This document shows positions 10,582 through 22,800 of a DNA stretch of 64,000 nucleotides, in pieces. Every line of letters begins with the position of its first letter. Position 1 is the first letter of the stretch. The notes below the pieces were generated by a model. That model ran no database searches, was not told the DNA's origin, and saw only the letters and a program-made list of their open reading frames with translations. The stretch lies in contig JAXQJY010000032.1 of assembly GCA_037042185.1 (NCBI GenBank), forward strand, positions 1,054,001 through 1,118,000, given 5' to 3'. Position numbers and translations under genes: made by a program. The stretch comes from Sordariomycetes sp. S80-01Y (Eukaryota; Ascomycota; Sordariomycetes).

Positions 10582-13259
10582 ATGGGCAAGAAGAGCTTCA
10601 GAGTACGTTTTTTCTGCAGACTCGCGATCAATTGATTCCGCTAACCATCGCAAAGGGCGGCAAAGGTCGTCGCGGCGGCGGCGGTGGCCGAGGTGGTGGC
10701 CGAGGTGGCGCCCAAGGTGGTTCTTCGGATTGGAGAGACTATCCTGTCGTTCCCAAGGAGAACAAGCAACTTCAAGAGTACTACGACGGTCTTCTGCAGC
10801 TTCCTGAGGAAGAGAAGGCCAAGTACTGGGAGGCGTGCCGACGCGAACTGCCCAACAGCTTTCGCTTTTGCGGCTCCAAAGGGTGAGTCGCATTCGTCCT
10901 ACCTTATCACTTTGCCTGCTCACGTCCCGCCAGCCATGCGCTCGTCGTCAAGCGTCTCCTAGAAGAGCGATACATCCCCGAGATCGTCAAGATCGAGCAC
11001 CAAGATGGCCGACCTGTCGATCCCCCGTTGCCAGTGGCCTGGTACCCCGACAAGCTGGCATGGTACATGACTACGCCCAAGAACGTGATCCGCAAGTTCC
11101 CGCCCTTTGCCGACTTCCAGAAGTTCCTCGTCTCCGAGACTAGCGTTGGAAACATCAGTAGACAGGAAGTTGTCAGCATGATTCCGCCCATGCTGATGGA
11201 CGTTCGCTCGCACCACGTCGTGCTCGATATGTGCGCCGCGCCTGGCAGTAAGGCCGCGCAACTTCTGGAGATGATCGGACAGGGCGAGGAGGCACGCGTG
11301 AGGAAAGTACTCCGCCAACATGCTCAGGAGGACGGTCTCAACCTAGGAAAGGAGACGCAGGAGGAGCGCGACGCAGATCTCGAAGCCGACCCCAGCGATT
11401 TCGGCAGATCGACTGGTCTCCTCATTGCCAACGATGCTGACTACAAGCGTGGTCACATGTTGGTACACCAGCTGAAGCGACTGTCGTCTCCCAACCTCAT
11501 CGTTACAAACCATGATGCGACCCAGTTCCCGTCCATCAAGCTACCATCTGAGGAAGGCAAGCCCCAGTCCTATCTCAAGTACGATCGCATTTTGGCCGAT
11601 GTTCCTTGCTCTGGCGACGGTACCATGCGCAAGAATGTCAACATTTGGAAGGACTGGGTCCCCGGCAACGCCCTCGGTCTTCACGTCACCCAAGTCCGCA
11701 TCCTCGTGCGTGCCCTGCAGCTTCTTAAGCCGGGGGGCAAGGTTGTTTACTCAACGTGTAGCATGAACCCTGTCGAAAACGAATCTGTCGTCGCGGCTGC
11801 TATCGAGCGATGTGGAGGATCCGATAAGGTTGCGATCGAGGACTGCAGCGACAAACTGCCCAATCTCGTGCGAGCCCCAGGTATGAAGAAGTGGGAGATC
11901 ATGGACAAGGGCGGACGCACCTGGAGCTCTTGGGAAGATGTTCAGAAGTTTACTGAGGAGGAAAACAATGGTATTGTGCCAGGGCGCTTGCAACCTACCA
12001 TGTTCCCACCTGTGGAGGGCACCGACGGAGCGGGCCTCCCGCTCGAGCGCTGCATGCGTGTGTACCCTCATATGCAGGATACTGGTGGCTTCTTCATCAC
12101 AGTACTAGAGAAGAAGAGGGAGTTCAAGGCAAAGAACGAGAACGAGCCAAAGGAAACCGCCAAGTCGAACGGCAACGCCGAGGTCAAGGCCGAGTCTGCC
12201 CCCGAAGCCGACTCCACAGCTCAAGAGAAGCCCGTCGGTGAAGTAGAGGCAGCCTCGACCAATGCCCAAGATGTCAAGATGGACGACGCGGAAGTCAACA
12301 GCAACAAGCGTCCCCGCGAAAACGAGGATTCGACAGACCGACCCGCCAAAGTGACCAAGCTTGACTCTGAAGGCCAGACCGAAACCTTGACTCCCGCTGA
12401 CTCAACGCCTTTACCCCAGGGTCAACAGAACAAGCGACCCCGAGGCCCCATCGAAGAGCCTTTCAAGTACCTCGACCAAAACCACGAGGTCATCCAACAG
12501 ATCAAGAAGTTCTACCAACTTTCGCCCCGTTTCCCCGATGATCGCTACATGGTGCGCAACGCCATGGGCGAGCCCGCCAAGGCTGTCTACTACACGACCG
12601 CTTTGATGCGCGATATTTTGACTGAGAACGAGGGTCGCGGTGTCCGATTTGTCCACGGCGGAGTCAAGATGTTCATGAAGCAAGACGCTCCATCCGCCGA
12701 GGTGTGTCGCTGGCGCATCCAGTCTGAGGGCATGCCCATCATCCACGGCTACGTTGGGGAGTCTCGCGTTATTCATCTTAAGAACAAGGAGACCTTCCGT
12801 CAGCTCCTCAAGGAGATGTTCCCCCGCATCGCGGATGACGACTGGAAACGCTTCGATGAGATCGGTGAGCGCGTGCGCGATATCGGTATGGGATGCTGCG
12901 TGCTCCGCATCGAGCCTGAGGGCGACGACCCGGAGTGGCAGGAGAAGATTGCACTGCCTCTTTGGAAGAGCATTCACTCGCTGAACCTCATGTTGCCGAA
13001 GGAAGACCGCAGTGCTATGCTGCTGAGAGTCTTCAATGACAGGAGTCCTTTGATCAATATCACTCTTAAGAAACAGAAAGAGGACAAGGAGGCCCAAGCT
13101 GAAGCGGATGCCGATGAGAAGATGGAAGAAGCTGAGGCTGATAAGGAGAAAGCTGAGGAGGAGGTTGGCGATAAGCAAATCGAGGCCGAGGCAGCCACTC
13201 TCAAGCATGAGTCGGAGGCACCTTCAGCCCAAGAGGATGCCACCAAGACGACGGAGTAG
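10582..13259 (+). CDS. NCL1: tRNA (cytosine-5-)-methyltransferase, NSUN2/Trm4 type
   Basis: SAM-dependent enzyme that makes m5C at several positions in tRNA, expected in the nucleus. Exons 10582-10602, 10656-10882 and 10934-13259 give 857 residues. The first exon encodes only MGKKSFR. A glycine/arginine-rich N-terminal stretch follows. The methyltransferase core has the SAM motif VLDMCAAPGSKAAQLLEMI, motif IV with the conserved cysteine in DVPCSGDGTMRKN, and the catalytic cysteine in YSTCSMNPVENE. An acidic, low-complexity linker (about residues 400-510) precedes a PUA-like C-terminal region, and the protein ends in a Glu/Ala/Lys-rich tail. It is longer than yeast Ncl1 (684 residues), mainly because of the linker and tail. 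It converges with MTG2. Confidence 0.95.
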
Positions 13260-13895
13260 GAATCCTCATCTGAAGGACTCGGAACTGCGGAGGTTTCTGT
13301 TAGGGAGGAGGCGCTTGAGTCGGTTTGGTTGTTCAACCAAGGAAAAGGGACTTCAGGAACAGGCTGCGATTCTCAACCGGTTGGGTCCGACCGCGATGAG
13401 TCTAGCCTCTTCACTAGAGAAGATTCAGCACTGGATGTTGGAGGAATCTATCGTCCGGATAAAGATGATGAAAAAGCTACTTCTTTTAGCTGTCATGGTT
13501 CATAGGGGAGCATCGCGCCGGGCGTCACGCGCCAGCAGAATCGAGTTCGAAGACCTAGGGCATACGGCAGGGTTTGCTGTCCCGTTTGTTGCCAGGCGGC
13601 GTTGATGGCGTTTTCGTTTTGGACCGGTTGAACCCTTGCCGCCCGCTGGAGATATTTCACAGGTCAATCTTGACCGTGAAGCTCTGAAGCAGGCTCTGCG
13701 GGAGGGCCTAGGCTATAGGAAATGCACGAATTTATTTTGCGTCAGACCAAATGCTTGCACTCAAGGGCGTGTGCCTATCTTCGAAACATGTTCACTATTC
13801 CCGACGGTGCCCACTCGGTGCCGTGACGATTATGTTCTGCTGTTGATATTCTAACAATTAATTTACACCATCTTACACACGTCATCAGACACCCT
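13260..13895. other. Convergent 3' intergenic region
   Basis: 636 bp between the stops of NCL1 and MTG2. It probably holds both 3' UTRs. A + strand frame that runs from within NCL1 to 13605 has no recognisable protein features and is not called. Confidence 0.5.
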
Positions 13896-14424
13896 CTACT
13901 CGTCCAGCAAACCGACGGTCCAGTGCACAATCCTGTCGACACCTTGCTGGTTGATAGCACTCACGGGAATGGCCGTGCACTTCTTCGTCCAAGCCCCTTC
14001 GACGGCGCTGGGATGGCCTACATCCCCATTGGTGATGGCGTCGAGGTACTCCTTCAGTCGCTTGTAGTTCTCCTTCGTCTCGGGCAGATCCGCCTTCGTA
14101 GCCACCACGAACCACGGCTTACCGGCAATATGACCCGCAGCAGCTGGCTGATCACCGCCCACGAGGTCTGCCTCCATAAGATTGCGGGTGGGCGGTGTTG
14201 AATCTGACGGGTCGTCGGAGGAGTCCAGAGACCAGTCGATGTTGGCGGCTGCTTCGTCGTGCGCGTCCTCTTCTTCGCGCATGCGGGCGTAGAGGCCGAC
14301 TTCGTTCCACAGCGCGTTCAGAGCCTTGACGGCATCGCCGGCAGACAGGTCGACCACAAAGGCTAGGACGCCGGCACGTTCGACGTGGCGCAGGAAAGCG
14401 ATGCCGAGGCCGTGGTCGAGGTGG

Positions 14425-14455
<31 letters not shown>

Positions 14456-15653
14456 CGGTGAAGCGCGTGCGCGGGCCGACCTCGTCTTCCGCCGCGCGCA
14501 GGAGCTCGGGGCGACCGCTGTACTTGTCCAGCACGACGGTGCCGATGTTGGGCTGGAGAGTTGTGAAAGCCCAGCTCCCCACTCGGGTGCGACTGTTCGT
14601 CATTGCTCGTAGCAAAGTGCTCTTTCCGGCGTTTGGCAGCCCGACGAGACCAACATCAGCGAGGAGCTTGAGCTCTAGCTCGATCTTCATTGTCACGGCC
14701 TCGTCACCCTTCGTAGCGAACAAGGGCCGAGGGTGAGCGCGTGAGTTGAAGTGGGGGTTGCCTAAGCCTCCGACGCCGCCAGTGGCCAGCAGGACGGGCT
14801 GCGTTGTCGGTCGAGACAGGTCGAGCTGGATGGGAGCCGGCGGTTGGTGGAGCGGCCGGTCCCGTCGAGGGAGCTTAGGAAATGTACTCTGGTCGAAATC
14901 GCCTTTCCCCATCCCAGGGTAGAGGACCCATTTGTGACTTCGCGGATCGCGAAGCTGTTGTGCTTCCTCCGCTTCTTCCTCTTGCCATGTCTTTCGTACC
15001 TGGTCGACAATCTCGTCCTCGGTCTCATCGGCGACGGTGACACCCTCTCTCTCCAACCTCTTCTTACGCTGCTTCTCCTCCTCTGCTGCCCTGTTCTCAG
15101 ACTTCCTCTTCTCCTTCATGAGGGCCATGTATGACTTGACCTCCATCTCTTCCTCCGCCACTGGATCATCTCGTTCCAGCTCCCGTACGATGGTCCCCAC
15201 CGGAACCGTGATGATGACATCCTCGCCGCGTGTGCCGCTTCTCGCACTGCCCTGCCCGTTCTTCCCTCGGCCTGCTCTCACGAACCTCTGCCGCGCGAGC
15301 TTGTGTAGTGAGGTCTCGCCATGCGCAGCCTGGATGTATATGTTCCCACCATTGCCGCCATCGCCGCCGTTTGGGGGCCCGTCTGGGAGGAACGCCTCGC
15401 GAAGGAAAGATACACAGCCGCTGCCTCCCCTCCCGGCGTAGAGTGTGAGATGGGCCTTGTCGGCGAATTTTGGGGAGGAGTAGTCTTCTGGAGCTGGGTT
15501 GAGGCGGGACTCTGGAAGGTCGTTGACGGTGTTGGTCGACGATGAACGCGTCTGGGTCGCGCGTTGATGGAGGCGCAAACGCGTTCGGAGGAGAGATGGG
15601 TAAAGGAACGGCACGAGCGTCGAGACGCTACATGTTGAGCATCGAGGAGCCAT
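13896..15653 (-). CDS. MTG2: Mitochondrial Obg-family GTPase
   Basis: Obg/CgtA GTPase, in fungi a mitochondrial factor for large ribosomal subunit assembly. A single exon of 585 residues. The start at 15653 gives an Arg/Ser-rich N-terminus (LLRTRLRLHQRATQTRSSS) suited to mitochondrial import; the frame stays open upstream to 15848, but those 65 residues show no conservation I recognise. The glycine-rich Obg fold begins near residue 65 (GRGGSGCVSFLREAFLPDG, NGGDGGNGGN). It is interrupted by a charged Glu/Lys-rich insertion of roughly 80 residues. The G domain has G1 GLPNAGKST, G3 DIPGLIEGAH and G4 VATKADL. The insertion makes it longer than bacterial Obg. Confidence 0.92.
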
Positions 15654-17429
15654 ATCTAATTGACATGCGACGCGTGGCTCGGCGATGGGCGTGGACGTTG
15701 ACGTTAGGAGCTCCAAATTTCTTTGCCATGCGCTATCGATAAGATGGAGCGGAGCGCAGGCCGCCTCAGGCTCGGAGGGGACGCTCCTGGTTAAGGTATG
15801 GGCGTTGAATTGCGGGTTCCCTGCGATGGGAATCCCAGTCGCAACCACATCTTGAAACGAGCCTCAGCTCCCGGATCGAGCCGAACTGTTTGTAGCTGGG
15901 CAAGTGTATGAGTGAGTGCCTTGTTTCTGTGCCACTACTACTACACTTGCCTACCTCAGTACCAGGTAGTAAGGGTTGGGCGAGGTATCCGTAACAAGCT
16001 GAGGACATGGAATACGGTGCGCGAACGACGGGCATTCACATGACTGCTTGAACCTGAGGCAACAGCAATGCCTCCTTCGCCTGCCACGCTGAGGCGAGCT
16101 GGACTTGTTTCTCCCCCCTCCTCGTCAGACCGTGATCTCTCGTCGTCGTCGTCAACGGCTTCATCATGCATTTTCGACTGCAAGACCAGCGTTGAACCCG
16201 CTGGGCCGCTGGCCCACTGCGCTCGCCCCGAACACATCCCGCCGATTGAGTGATCGACCGTTGGGCGCCGGCGCCGGCGCCACCCATCGAGCCGATACTG
16301 CAGAGGACCTGCAAGTGCAGTCGGTCGTGGCGCTACCTGCTGGTACGGAGGAGCGGCCGGGCCAGACGCGGCCAGCCGTCTTCTCAATGGCGAAGAGCGG
16401 TGAACCGTTTCTCGGTTAAGATGTGACCAGCCTCCTGTCAGACATCGGCCGGATTTTCACAAGCAGGACCCCTTCTCTGCTCACCGCGACTAGGACGGCG
16501 TCCCAGCTGTGTCATACTCGGAAGCAGCCATCTGTCTCACCGACAACATCGGCTCATACTGCGGTGTCTCCATCTCCCCATTCCCCGACGCCTGTGGGTG
16601 GGCAAGGAACGGACTGCGCGCAACTTTGCAAGAAGCAGGCATATCCTGGCGCACCTCGCTCTCCCTCGATACTATCCACCGAGACCATAAAGTATCGCTT
16701 GACCACACCTCACGCACGTCAAGCGGCACTATCCCCCGATCGGCTCGGTCCTCACCCCAGAGGCTCAAGAACGGTGGACGCGATTGGATCTCCCAGGGGC
16801 TCTATTGGGCGAGCCCGCATACAATTCTTTGTCGCGCAGTCGAGCCACGACATCGATGGTGCCCGCTCGACTTCTCTCATTCGACCCAACTCCACACGAC
16901 TACTTCGCTTTTCCCCACGCTGCCTCCCACTTCAAAGCTTCAACTCACCTCGTCGCGCCTCTCTTCTCGTCTCTGTCCACCCACGTCTCGTGACGCGACA
17001 GCTGCTTGGGTGGGCTTGCAGGATACATGCCATTCCAGCTCTTCTCAGGACTCAAGACTGGCACACAAACGGCCAATCTTCCTCCTTACCGCCTCCCGCC
17101 ATCGCGAGCCACGCTGAGCTACCTGCCGCTGTTCCCCTACACCTAGTGCTGAGGTACGTTGAATCGACTGTGGCACCCACCGACTACCTACTACTTACTT
17201 CCAACGCATTTCCCCTCCTCCACCCTTTACCCCATCCTCACCTTCACCATTCCACGCCCGCCAGACAAGGCCTCAATGGGAGGCTGGCTGGCTGTCGACA
17301 GGAAACGGACACCATGACAGATACAATGCCCTGAGCCCTTTGTATTCTACTGCCCTTGTTGTATCCTTATCCAACCTCCCCTCCTCTCATCATCCCTCCG
17401 ATGCTACCCGTCATCGACCAACCGCTGAG
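15654..17429. promoter_or_regulatory. Long divergent upstream region with CT-rich leader
   Basis: 1.8 kb between the MTG2 start and the next + strand gene. It contains a GGCGCC triple palindrome at 16264-16281. From about 16900 to 17420 the sequence is strongly C/T-rich, like a long 5' leader. A 303-codon open frame (16423-17334) starts only at GTG, is low complexity, and overlaps another open frame, so it is not called as a gene. Confidence 0.45.
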
Positions 17430-18254
17430 ATGTATCCTAGAGAGCACACCAGACAGCCGAGCCGGCAGAAGTCCAAGTCTGTCATCAAGATGGACCCCGA
17501 CTGCGCAGTCTGTCACTTGCCGGCCGACGCAGCGTGTGACTGCGAGGCTAAGGGTCTGGACACGGCTGTCAAGCAAGCCGAGGCCAAAGTCATGAACTCT
17601 ATCTATTCCGAGATACGGTGGGTAACCCAATCTTGATTCCTCCTTGACAATTGGCGCTGATAGGACCCTAGGACATGGGTCCGTGGCCGAGCACAGGACT
17701 TCATCCTGGAATACTTCCGCCTTCTCACAGAGCGCAGGAAGGACGCTCATTCGGCAGAAATAGACCGCATACACGCTCAAGCCTGGCAACACTACGGCAT
17801 GCCACCGCACCCGCAGACAATAGCCGATGCTCAGGCTAGCTTGAAGCGAGGAATTGACGAGGACTGGCAAGCGAGCGTACACAGGTATCCTGAAGTGCTA
17901 GAGTACTTCTTCGGCTTGGTTGACCTGTCCCTCCCGGCGAATAACGACCCCGCTGTGCGCCACCCCCCATTGAGCAGCGTCGGATGGCCCGAAGGGCAGA
18001 GCGTACAGAATGGGCATACGCCTCGAAAATCTCGAAGAAACCACGAGCCCCCGGCTTTGACCAATGCACCCTACGCGAGCATGATTCAGGGTCTGCCTCC
18101 TCGGACACCACCCCCTGATCGGTACGAACGGCGAACTCCTGCGCCGCGGGAACGAGAGAAGCGACATGCGAGGCACTCCCTCCCTCCGCAGCATGCACCA
18201 TACGCGCCCTACGGCGGTGCGCATGGAGGACACGGGCACGTCTCCTATATGTAA
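17430..18254 (+). CDS. Conserved-looking fungal protein of unknown function
   Basis: I do not recognise this family. Exons 17430-17617 and 17672-18254 (intron 54 bp) give 256 residues. Near the N-terminus is a cysteine group, DPDCAVCHLPADAACDCE, which could bind zinc. A helical middle follows (VRGRAQDFILEYFRLLTERR and an HYGMPPHPQTIADAQ segment). The C-terminal 100 residues are basic, proline-rich and probably disordered, ending HGHVSYM. A second ATG at 17490 directly before the cysteine group is an alternative start. The coherent splice phase and the ordered middle region argue that it is real. A long CT-rich leader lies upstream. Confidence 0.7.
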
Positions 18255-19010
18255 CAGTACGAAGGGCCGAAGGCCGAGCCGGGCCTCGAAGTTACGATTG
18301 ATACGAGTATTATGATTCTACGACGACGATATCGCCATATCCAGCATGCATAGCACGACGGCGGGCTTCATATCTTCACCGAGATATTACATTTATATAA
18401 GCATTCCTTCAGCTCGTGACTAGAGCGGAAGACTTTGAGGGCATTGGAGTACGGAAAGCATTGTCGCGGCGTTTGGACACTAAAAATGAACGAAAACCCC
18501 CTCTATCACGTCGGCGCAGGGAGAGGCATTGGATTGCTTTCAATATTAGCAGTACTGGAGCTCCTGGCAATGAAATGATCCGTAGAGCATCTGTTTTGGG
18601 TGGAATCGTCGAGGCATGCGTACCCGATGCATGATGCCCGATCCCATGTAGCATGTTAATACCAAACCCCCTCCGCCCCGCCGTCATCTATGCAGCCTCA
18701 CTTGACCCCCGCTTACAAAGACATGCTTCATTCTTTCCGAATTCCCTATGAATAGTGCGCTCGTCAAATACAAAGAGGATATCTTGATATAAGAAGCCCT
18801 CGAGCTATCCGTACTGCTTTTACAGTTGTCCCCGATTTATAGAACACACCCCCCTTTTTTTCCGATCTCCGTTCAAATTAACAAAGAAACAGACAGGTGC
18901 TTTTTCTGAGCCGTGAACCCTATATATAGCGTAAGAATGCAAAAGAGCTGAGATCTGTAGCGCGGGTCGGCGTGGCCGCTGTAGCTGCGCAGGTGGGAGA
19001 ATGGAGGTCG
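18255..19010. other. Convergent 3' intergenic region
   Basis: 756 bp between the stops of the unknown + strand gene and BFR1. AT-rich stretches near 18380-18410 and homopolymer C/T near 18846-18860 suggest 3' UTR sequence. No gene seen. Confidence 0.5.
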
Positions 19011-20530
19011 CTATGACTCCTTGTCGGCGATGGTGGTCTTCTCGACGCCCTCGGTGACCTCCTCGGTGCCGTCGCCGTTGGCGTCGGCCTTTTCGAGCTC
19101 CTCGATCCTCTTCTTGGCCTTCTCGATGTTCTGCTCTGCTGTTAGCCAGGGTATCACCAACGGCAGGGAAAGGGGGTTGACTTACGCGCTGGGTCTGGGC
19201 CTCCTGGTCAGCCTTCCAGTGCTCGAGCTTGGCGCGGACCTTCTCCGTCACGGCAGGGACGTCGTCCTGGCTCATGGGGGGGTCGATGTTCATGAAGGAG
19301 CAGTCCTCCACAACAGAGGGCGGGCAGTTGAAGCTCTTAGCGGCGCTGGAGCCGCTCTTCTTGCCCTTCTTACCCTTCTTCGTGGTAGGGGCAAAGAGAT
19401 CCTCCTCGCGGTCCTCCTTGCGGAGGAGCTTGGTGCCCTTCAAGCTCGAGTCGTCGACGGTACGTTGGGCCTGCGCGCCCATGCCAGTGTCGGCCATAAG
19501 GGGACCCTTCTCAACCTTGTGCTCCGGGTCGAGGAACAACAAGAGGGAGTTGGCGCGGCGGATTTCCTCCAAGTAGGCGGGGTCGCTTGCCTCGGCGAGG
19601 ACCTTCTCGGCGTCCGCCTTCTTACGCTCAGCAACGTACTTCTCATGCTCCGCCTTCCTCCTCTCACGCTGCTTCTCCCTCGCCTCACGGTCGTAGGCCT
19701 GGTAAGCCTTCTTCTGGCCGTAGTAGTCATCCTTGATCTTGCGGATCGCCTGCCACTTCTCCTGCTGCTCGGCCTGAAGCTTGGTGCGCTCGTCGCGGAG
19801 ACTGTTAATGCTCTTGAAAGCCTCGTCCTGCTCGGCCTTGATGGCGTCGATCTCAGCCTGGATCTTGGTGTACTGCTCGCTCATGGCCTTCTGCTCGGGG
19901 TCCTCCATGCTGTCCTTGATCTCCTTGATCTTGGCGCGCAGGTCGTCGATCTGGCGCTGCGAGTCCTCGAACTGGCCGAAGTTCTTGCGCTGCTTGCGGA
20001 GGTTCGACAGGTCGGCCAGAGCCTTCTTCTCGTCCACCAAGCGCATGGTACCAGAGTCGACCTGCTTGTCCAGGGAAGCGATCTGGCGGTCGAGGTCCTC
20101 AATGGACTTGAAGGGGACCTTGGCCTTGGCGGCCTTCTGCTCGGCGATGCGCGAGCGGACCTGCTCGTCAAGCTTCTTGATCTGGTCGAGCTTGGTGGTG
20201 CGTGCGTTCTTGCCGCCGGCTTGCTTGTTGCGGATCTCGTTTGCCTGGGCAATGAGTTCCTTACGGCGCTTCTGGGCAGGTGTTTCGGAGTCCTTCTTAG
20301 GGAGGGCGATGTCGATCTTGGCCTTGATGGCGCTCTGGGGCAACGTTAGCATAGGGTCTGCCCAAGGCCAATGGGAGTGGGATCTGTACCAGACGCTCCA
20401 TGGAGGCCTTGTGCTCCTTCTCAGCCTTTGCGAGGTCAGCCTGGAAGGCATTCTCATCGGGCTTCTGGGGGCGAGTGGTCTGCTGGGCGTTGTCCGCCGC
20501 AGGGGCAGTCGCAGTCGCAGTCTCAGCCAT
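19011..20530 (-). CDS. BFR1: BFR1-like nuclear segregation / mRNP protein
   Basis: Coiled-coil mRNP protein associated with polysomes and the ER in yeast, linked to secretion and chromosome segregation. Exons 20530-20390, 20334-19186 and 19133-19011 (introns 55 and 52 bp) give 470 residues, the same length as yeast Bfr1. Almost the whole protein is charged helix. Recognisable pieces are RNKQAGGKNARTTKLDQIKK, an IEDLDRQIASLDKQVDSG segment, and DYYGQKKAYQAYDREAR. Late segments include LLRKEDREEDLF, KKGKKGKKS and SVVEDCSFMNIDPP. The acceptor of the second intron was set at the site that restores QNIEKAKKRIEELEKA. It diverges from RPB5 across 551 bp. Confidence 0.9.
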
Positions 20531-21081
20531 TTTGCCGGTAGGAATAATCCAATTGATGAGGGATCAAAAGGAAGAGAGGGGTTATAGAGGACAGGAAGAG
20601 GGAGGAGGAGGTGTGTTGAATCAACGACACCGTGACCGTAGTCGAAAGTATGCGGTTGAGAAAAGGGGAAAAAAGATACCAGATGGGAAACCCTTGGAAA
20701 TGTCGCTTTCCGAACCCAGAGGAGCTGGAAGGAAACGTGCCCAGTTGCTCCTTTCCCGCCAAGAATATATGGCCCGTGCGCTGGCGGCTTTAGGGGTCTT
20801 CGGCCCTGGAACTGGGTTCTTGCGCCGCTGAAGCCCGCTGGAGCTTCGAGACCGTTGAGGGTGGGGCCGCGGCCGGATCATGTGACCCGACTGCTGGACG
20901 ACGGCCGGCGGGCGGGCCTCTGATGCGAGGCTGCAGGGAAATTTTTGGACGACCAACCTTTGCGATCATCACGGACAACGAACAAAGAGCGATTCCACTT
21001 CACCACCCCGACTCCCATCAGAGAATCCACCCGACCCATCGACCGTCACCCCGCTGCGCACTGAGAGGACTTTCGCCCACG
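20531..21081. promoter_or_regulatory. Bidirectional promoter between BFR1 and RPB5
   Basis: 551 bp between divergent starts of two housekeeping genes. It contains GC-rich blocks around 20860-20930 and a short purine-rich stretch near 20580-20610. No specific site assigned. Confidence 0.5.
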
Positions 21082-21923
21082 ATGGAGGACTTTGCGGGCA
21101 CCGATGCCAGGTCGAAGGAGGTCGTGCGCCTCTGGCGCGCGTGGAGGACGGTGCACGAGATGGTCGCGGATCGCGTACGTTACAACCCAGAGGGCTGCCT
21201 CTGCTTGTAATTGGGACTGACCGAAGGAACAGGAGTATGAGCTGGGTGAAGAAGAAGTCAAGATCTCGTTAGATCGCTTCCGCGAACAGTTCGCGGACGA
21301 CGGCTCAAAGTCCATGTACGCCCACCCGCATTGCCTCCTCGCGAGATGAGCTCGCGACCTCACCCCAGAACAGCAACGCTGACCATGTACCCCGCAGCCG
21401 CTCAAAGATGAAGTTCTCAGCCCGTCCGTCCGAATCCATGCTCCGCAAGTCCACACCTCCCGCGACCGAGTCCAACCCCGACCCGGCGCCCGACTGCGGA
21501 CCCATCCACGTCGAGTTCCTCGACGCCGACTCCTTTGGCGTCTCGCAGATCCGCAACTTCGCAAAGTACATGATGGACAACAACTTCAAGAGCGGCATCA
21601 TGGTCACCCACGTCCCCCTGTCGCCCGCGGCGCGCAAGTCGCTCGCCAGCCTCGAGAGCCTGGCCAAGATTGAGTGCTTCCTGGAGGACGACCTGCTCGT
21701 CAACATCACGCACCACGAGCTGGTGCCCAAGCACGTCGTGCTGAGCAGGGACGAGAAGACGGCGCTGCTAAAGAGGTATCGGTTGAAGGAGACGCAGCTG
21801 CCGAGGATTCTGCAGAAGGATCCGGTGGCGAGGTATCTTGGGCTGAAGAGGGGGCAGGTTGTCAAGATTATTCGGTCGAGTGAGACAGCGGGTCGCTACG
21901 CTTCCTACAGACTCTGCGTGTAA
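21082..21923 (+). CDS. RPB5: DNA-directed RNA polymerases I, II and III subunit RPABC1
   Basis: Shared subunit of all three nuclear RNA polymerases, lying at the downstream jaw. Exons 21082-21174, 21233-21315 and 21398-21923 give 233 residues (yeast 215). The N-terminal jaw domain starts MEDFAGTDARSKEVVRLWRA. The C-terminal assembly domain has HHELVPKHVVLSRDEK, RYRLKETQLPRI, DPVARYLGLKRGQVVKI and SETAGRYASYRL, the most conserved part of the family. Phases of both introns close. There is a short proline/serine-rich insert after the first third (STPPATESNPDPAPD). Confidence 0.96.
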
Positions 21924-22800
21924 GAGACTGCATTTGCATGGCGGGGAATCGGAAATTGGCTTGTAGCCTGGAGATCCTGGAGAAGCGGTAAAGGAGCAGA
22001 TCAGGGTCAACTGGCTGAACGCATGGGCGGAGGCCCCGTGCTTTGATGTTTTCGCGAGGGCAGGTGGTTAAGCTGGCGTTCTAGAGGAGTTCTTATGGAA
22101 TCTAACACAAAGGAAATGTCACCAAAAGGCTACCGGAAGTGCCTGACGGGTCGTGATGTTCTGCTCTAAGAGACGGTGTCTGGTCTAGTCCGTTTACGCT
22201 GTCGCTCTTCGAGGCCACTGAGAGTGAGACCTAGCACAGACCATCAGCAGCTTAAGGGTTTATGAGGCGGCAGACGCGCCTAGACGCTCGTGACCTAGCT
22301 CCTTGGATGCGCACCTTCATCACGAGCCTAGCGCTGAAACTCATGTCTCGCATGTAAATACCGAGACAGCTCACGGGCATTTGGATAAGCACGATAATGG
22401 TTTGAAAGGTTCATCTCGGTCCGTCATTAATCTTCCACTGCTATCCTGAACCCCGATCCGACATGGCTTTCGCCGGGTATAACTAAGAAGCGCTTCAAGT
22501 ATCAGAACATCTCATGGGCGCCTCGCTGACGTCTCCTGTCGCGCCTGATTCCCAATGTACATAACCCTCCCGTGGCCTCGCCACAATACCCAAGCCCGAA
22601 ACTGTGGCTTCCATCGCATATAAAAATTGCGCCGCCGGAGATCGTCTTATCAGACGTCTAAAGATCTACAAGAATTCCAAGATAATAACGGAATTGGCTG
22701 GTCAACGCCAGCCCTGTTGGTCATGATACAAATCGTAAGTCATCGCTGGTGAAACAGACCCATTTGAAATCCGAATGGGCGTGGGTATATGAGGCGCGAA
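21924..22800. other. Convergent 3' intergenic region
   Basis: 877 bp between the stops of RPB5 and the PTH11-like gene. No open frame with protein character; probably both 3' UTRs and a spacer. Confidence 0.5.

Noticed and set aside
12411-13208. 265-codon open frame antisense to NCL1
   Set aside because: Mirror of the conserved NCL1 coding strand; no domain of its own.
15654-15848. N-terminal extension of MTG2
   Set aside because: The frame is open but shows no conserved residues; the start at 15653 yields a typical mitochondrial leader.
16423-17334. 303-codon + strand frame
   Set aside because: Starts at GTG, is low complexity from CT-rich DNA, and overlaps a second frame; no domain.
19021-20349. 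442-codon open frame antisense to BFR1
   Set aside because: Leu/Val-rich shadow of a Lys/Glu-rich coiled-coil gene; the BFR1 strand has the family match and splice sites.
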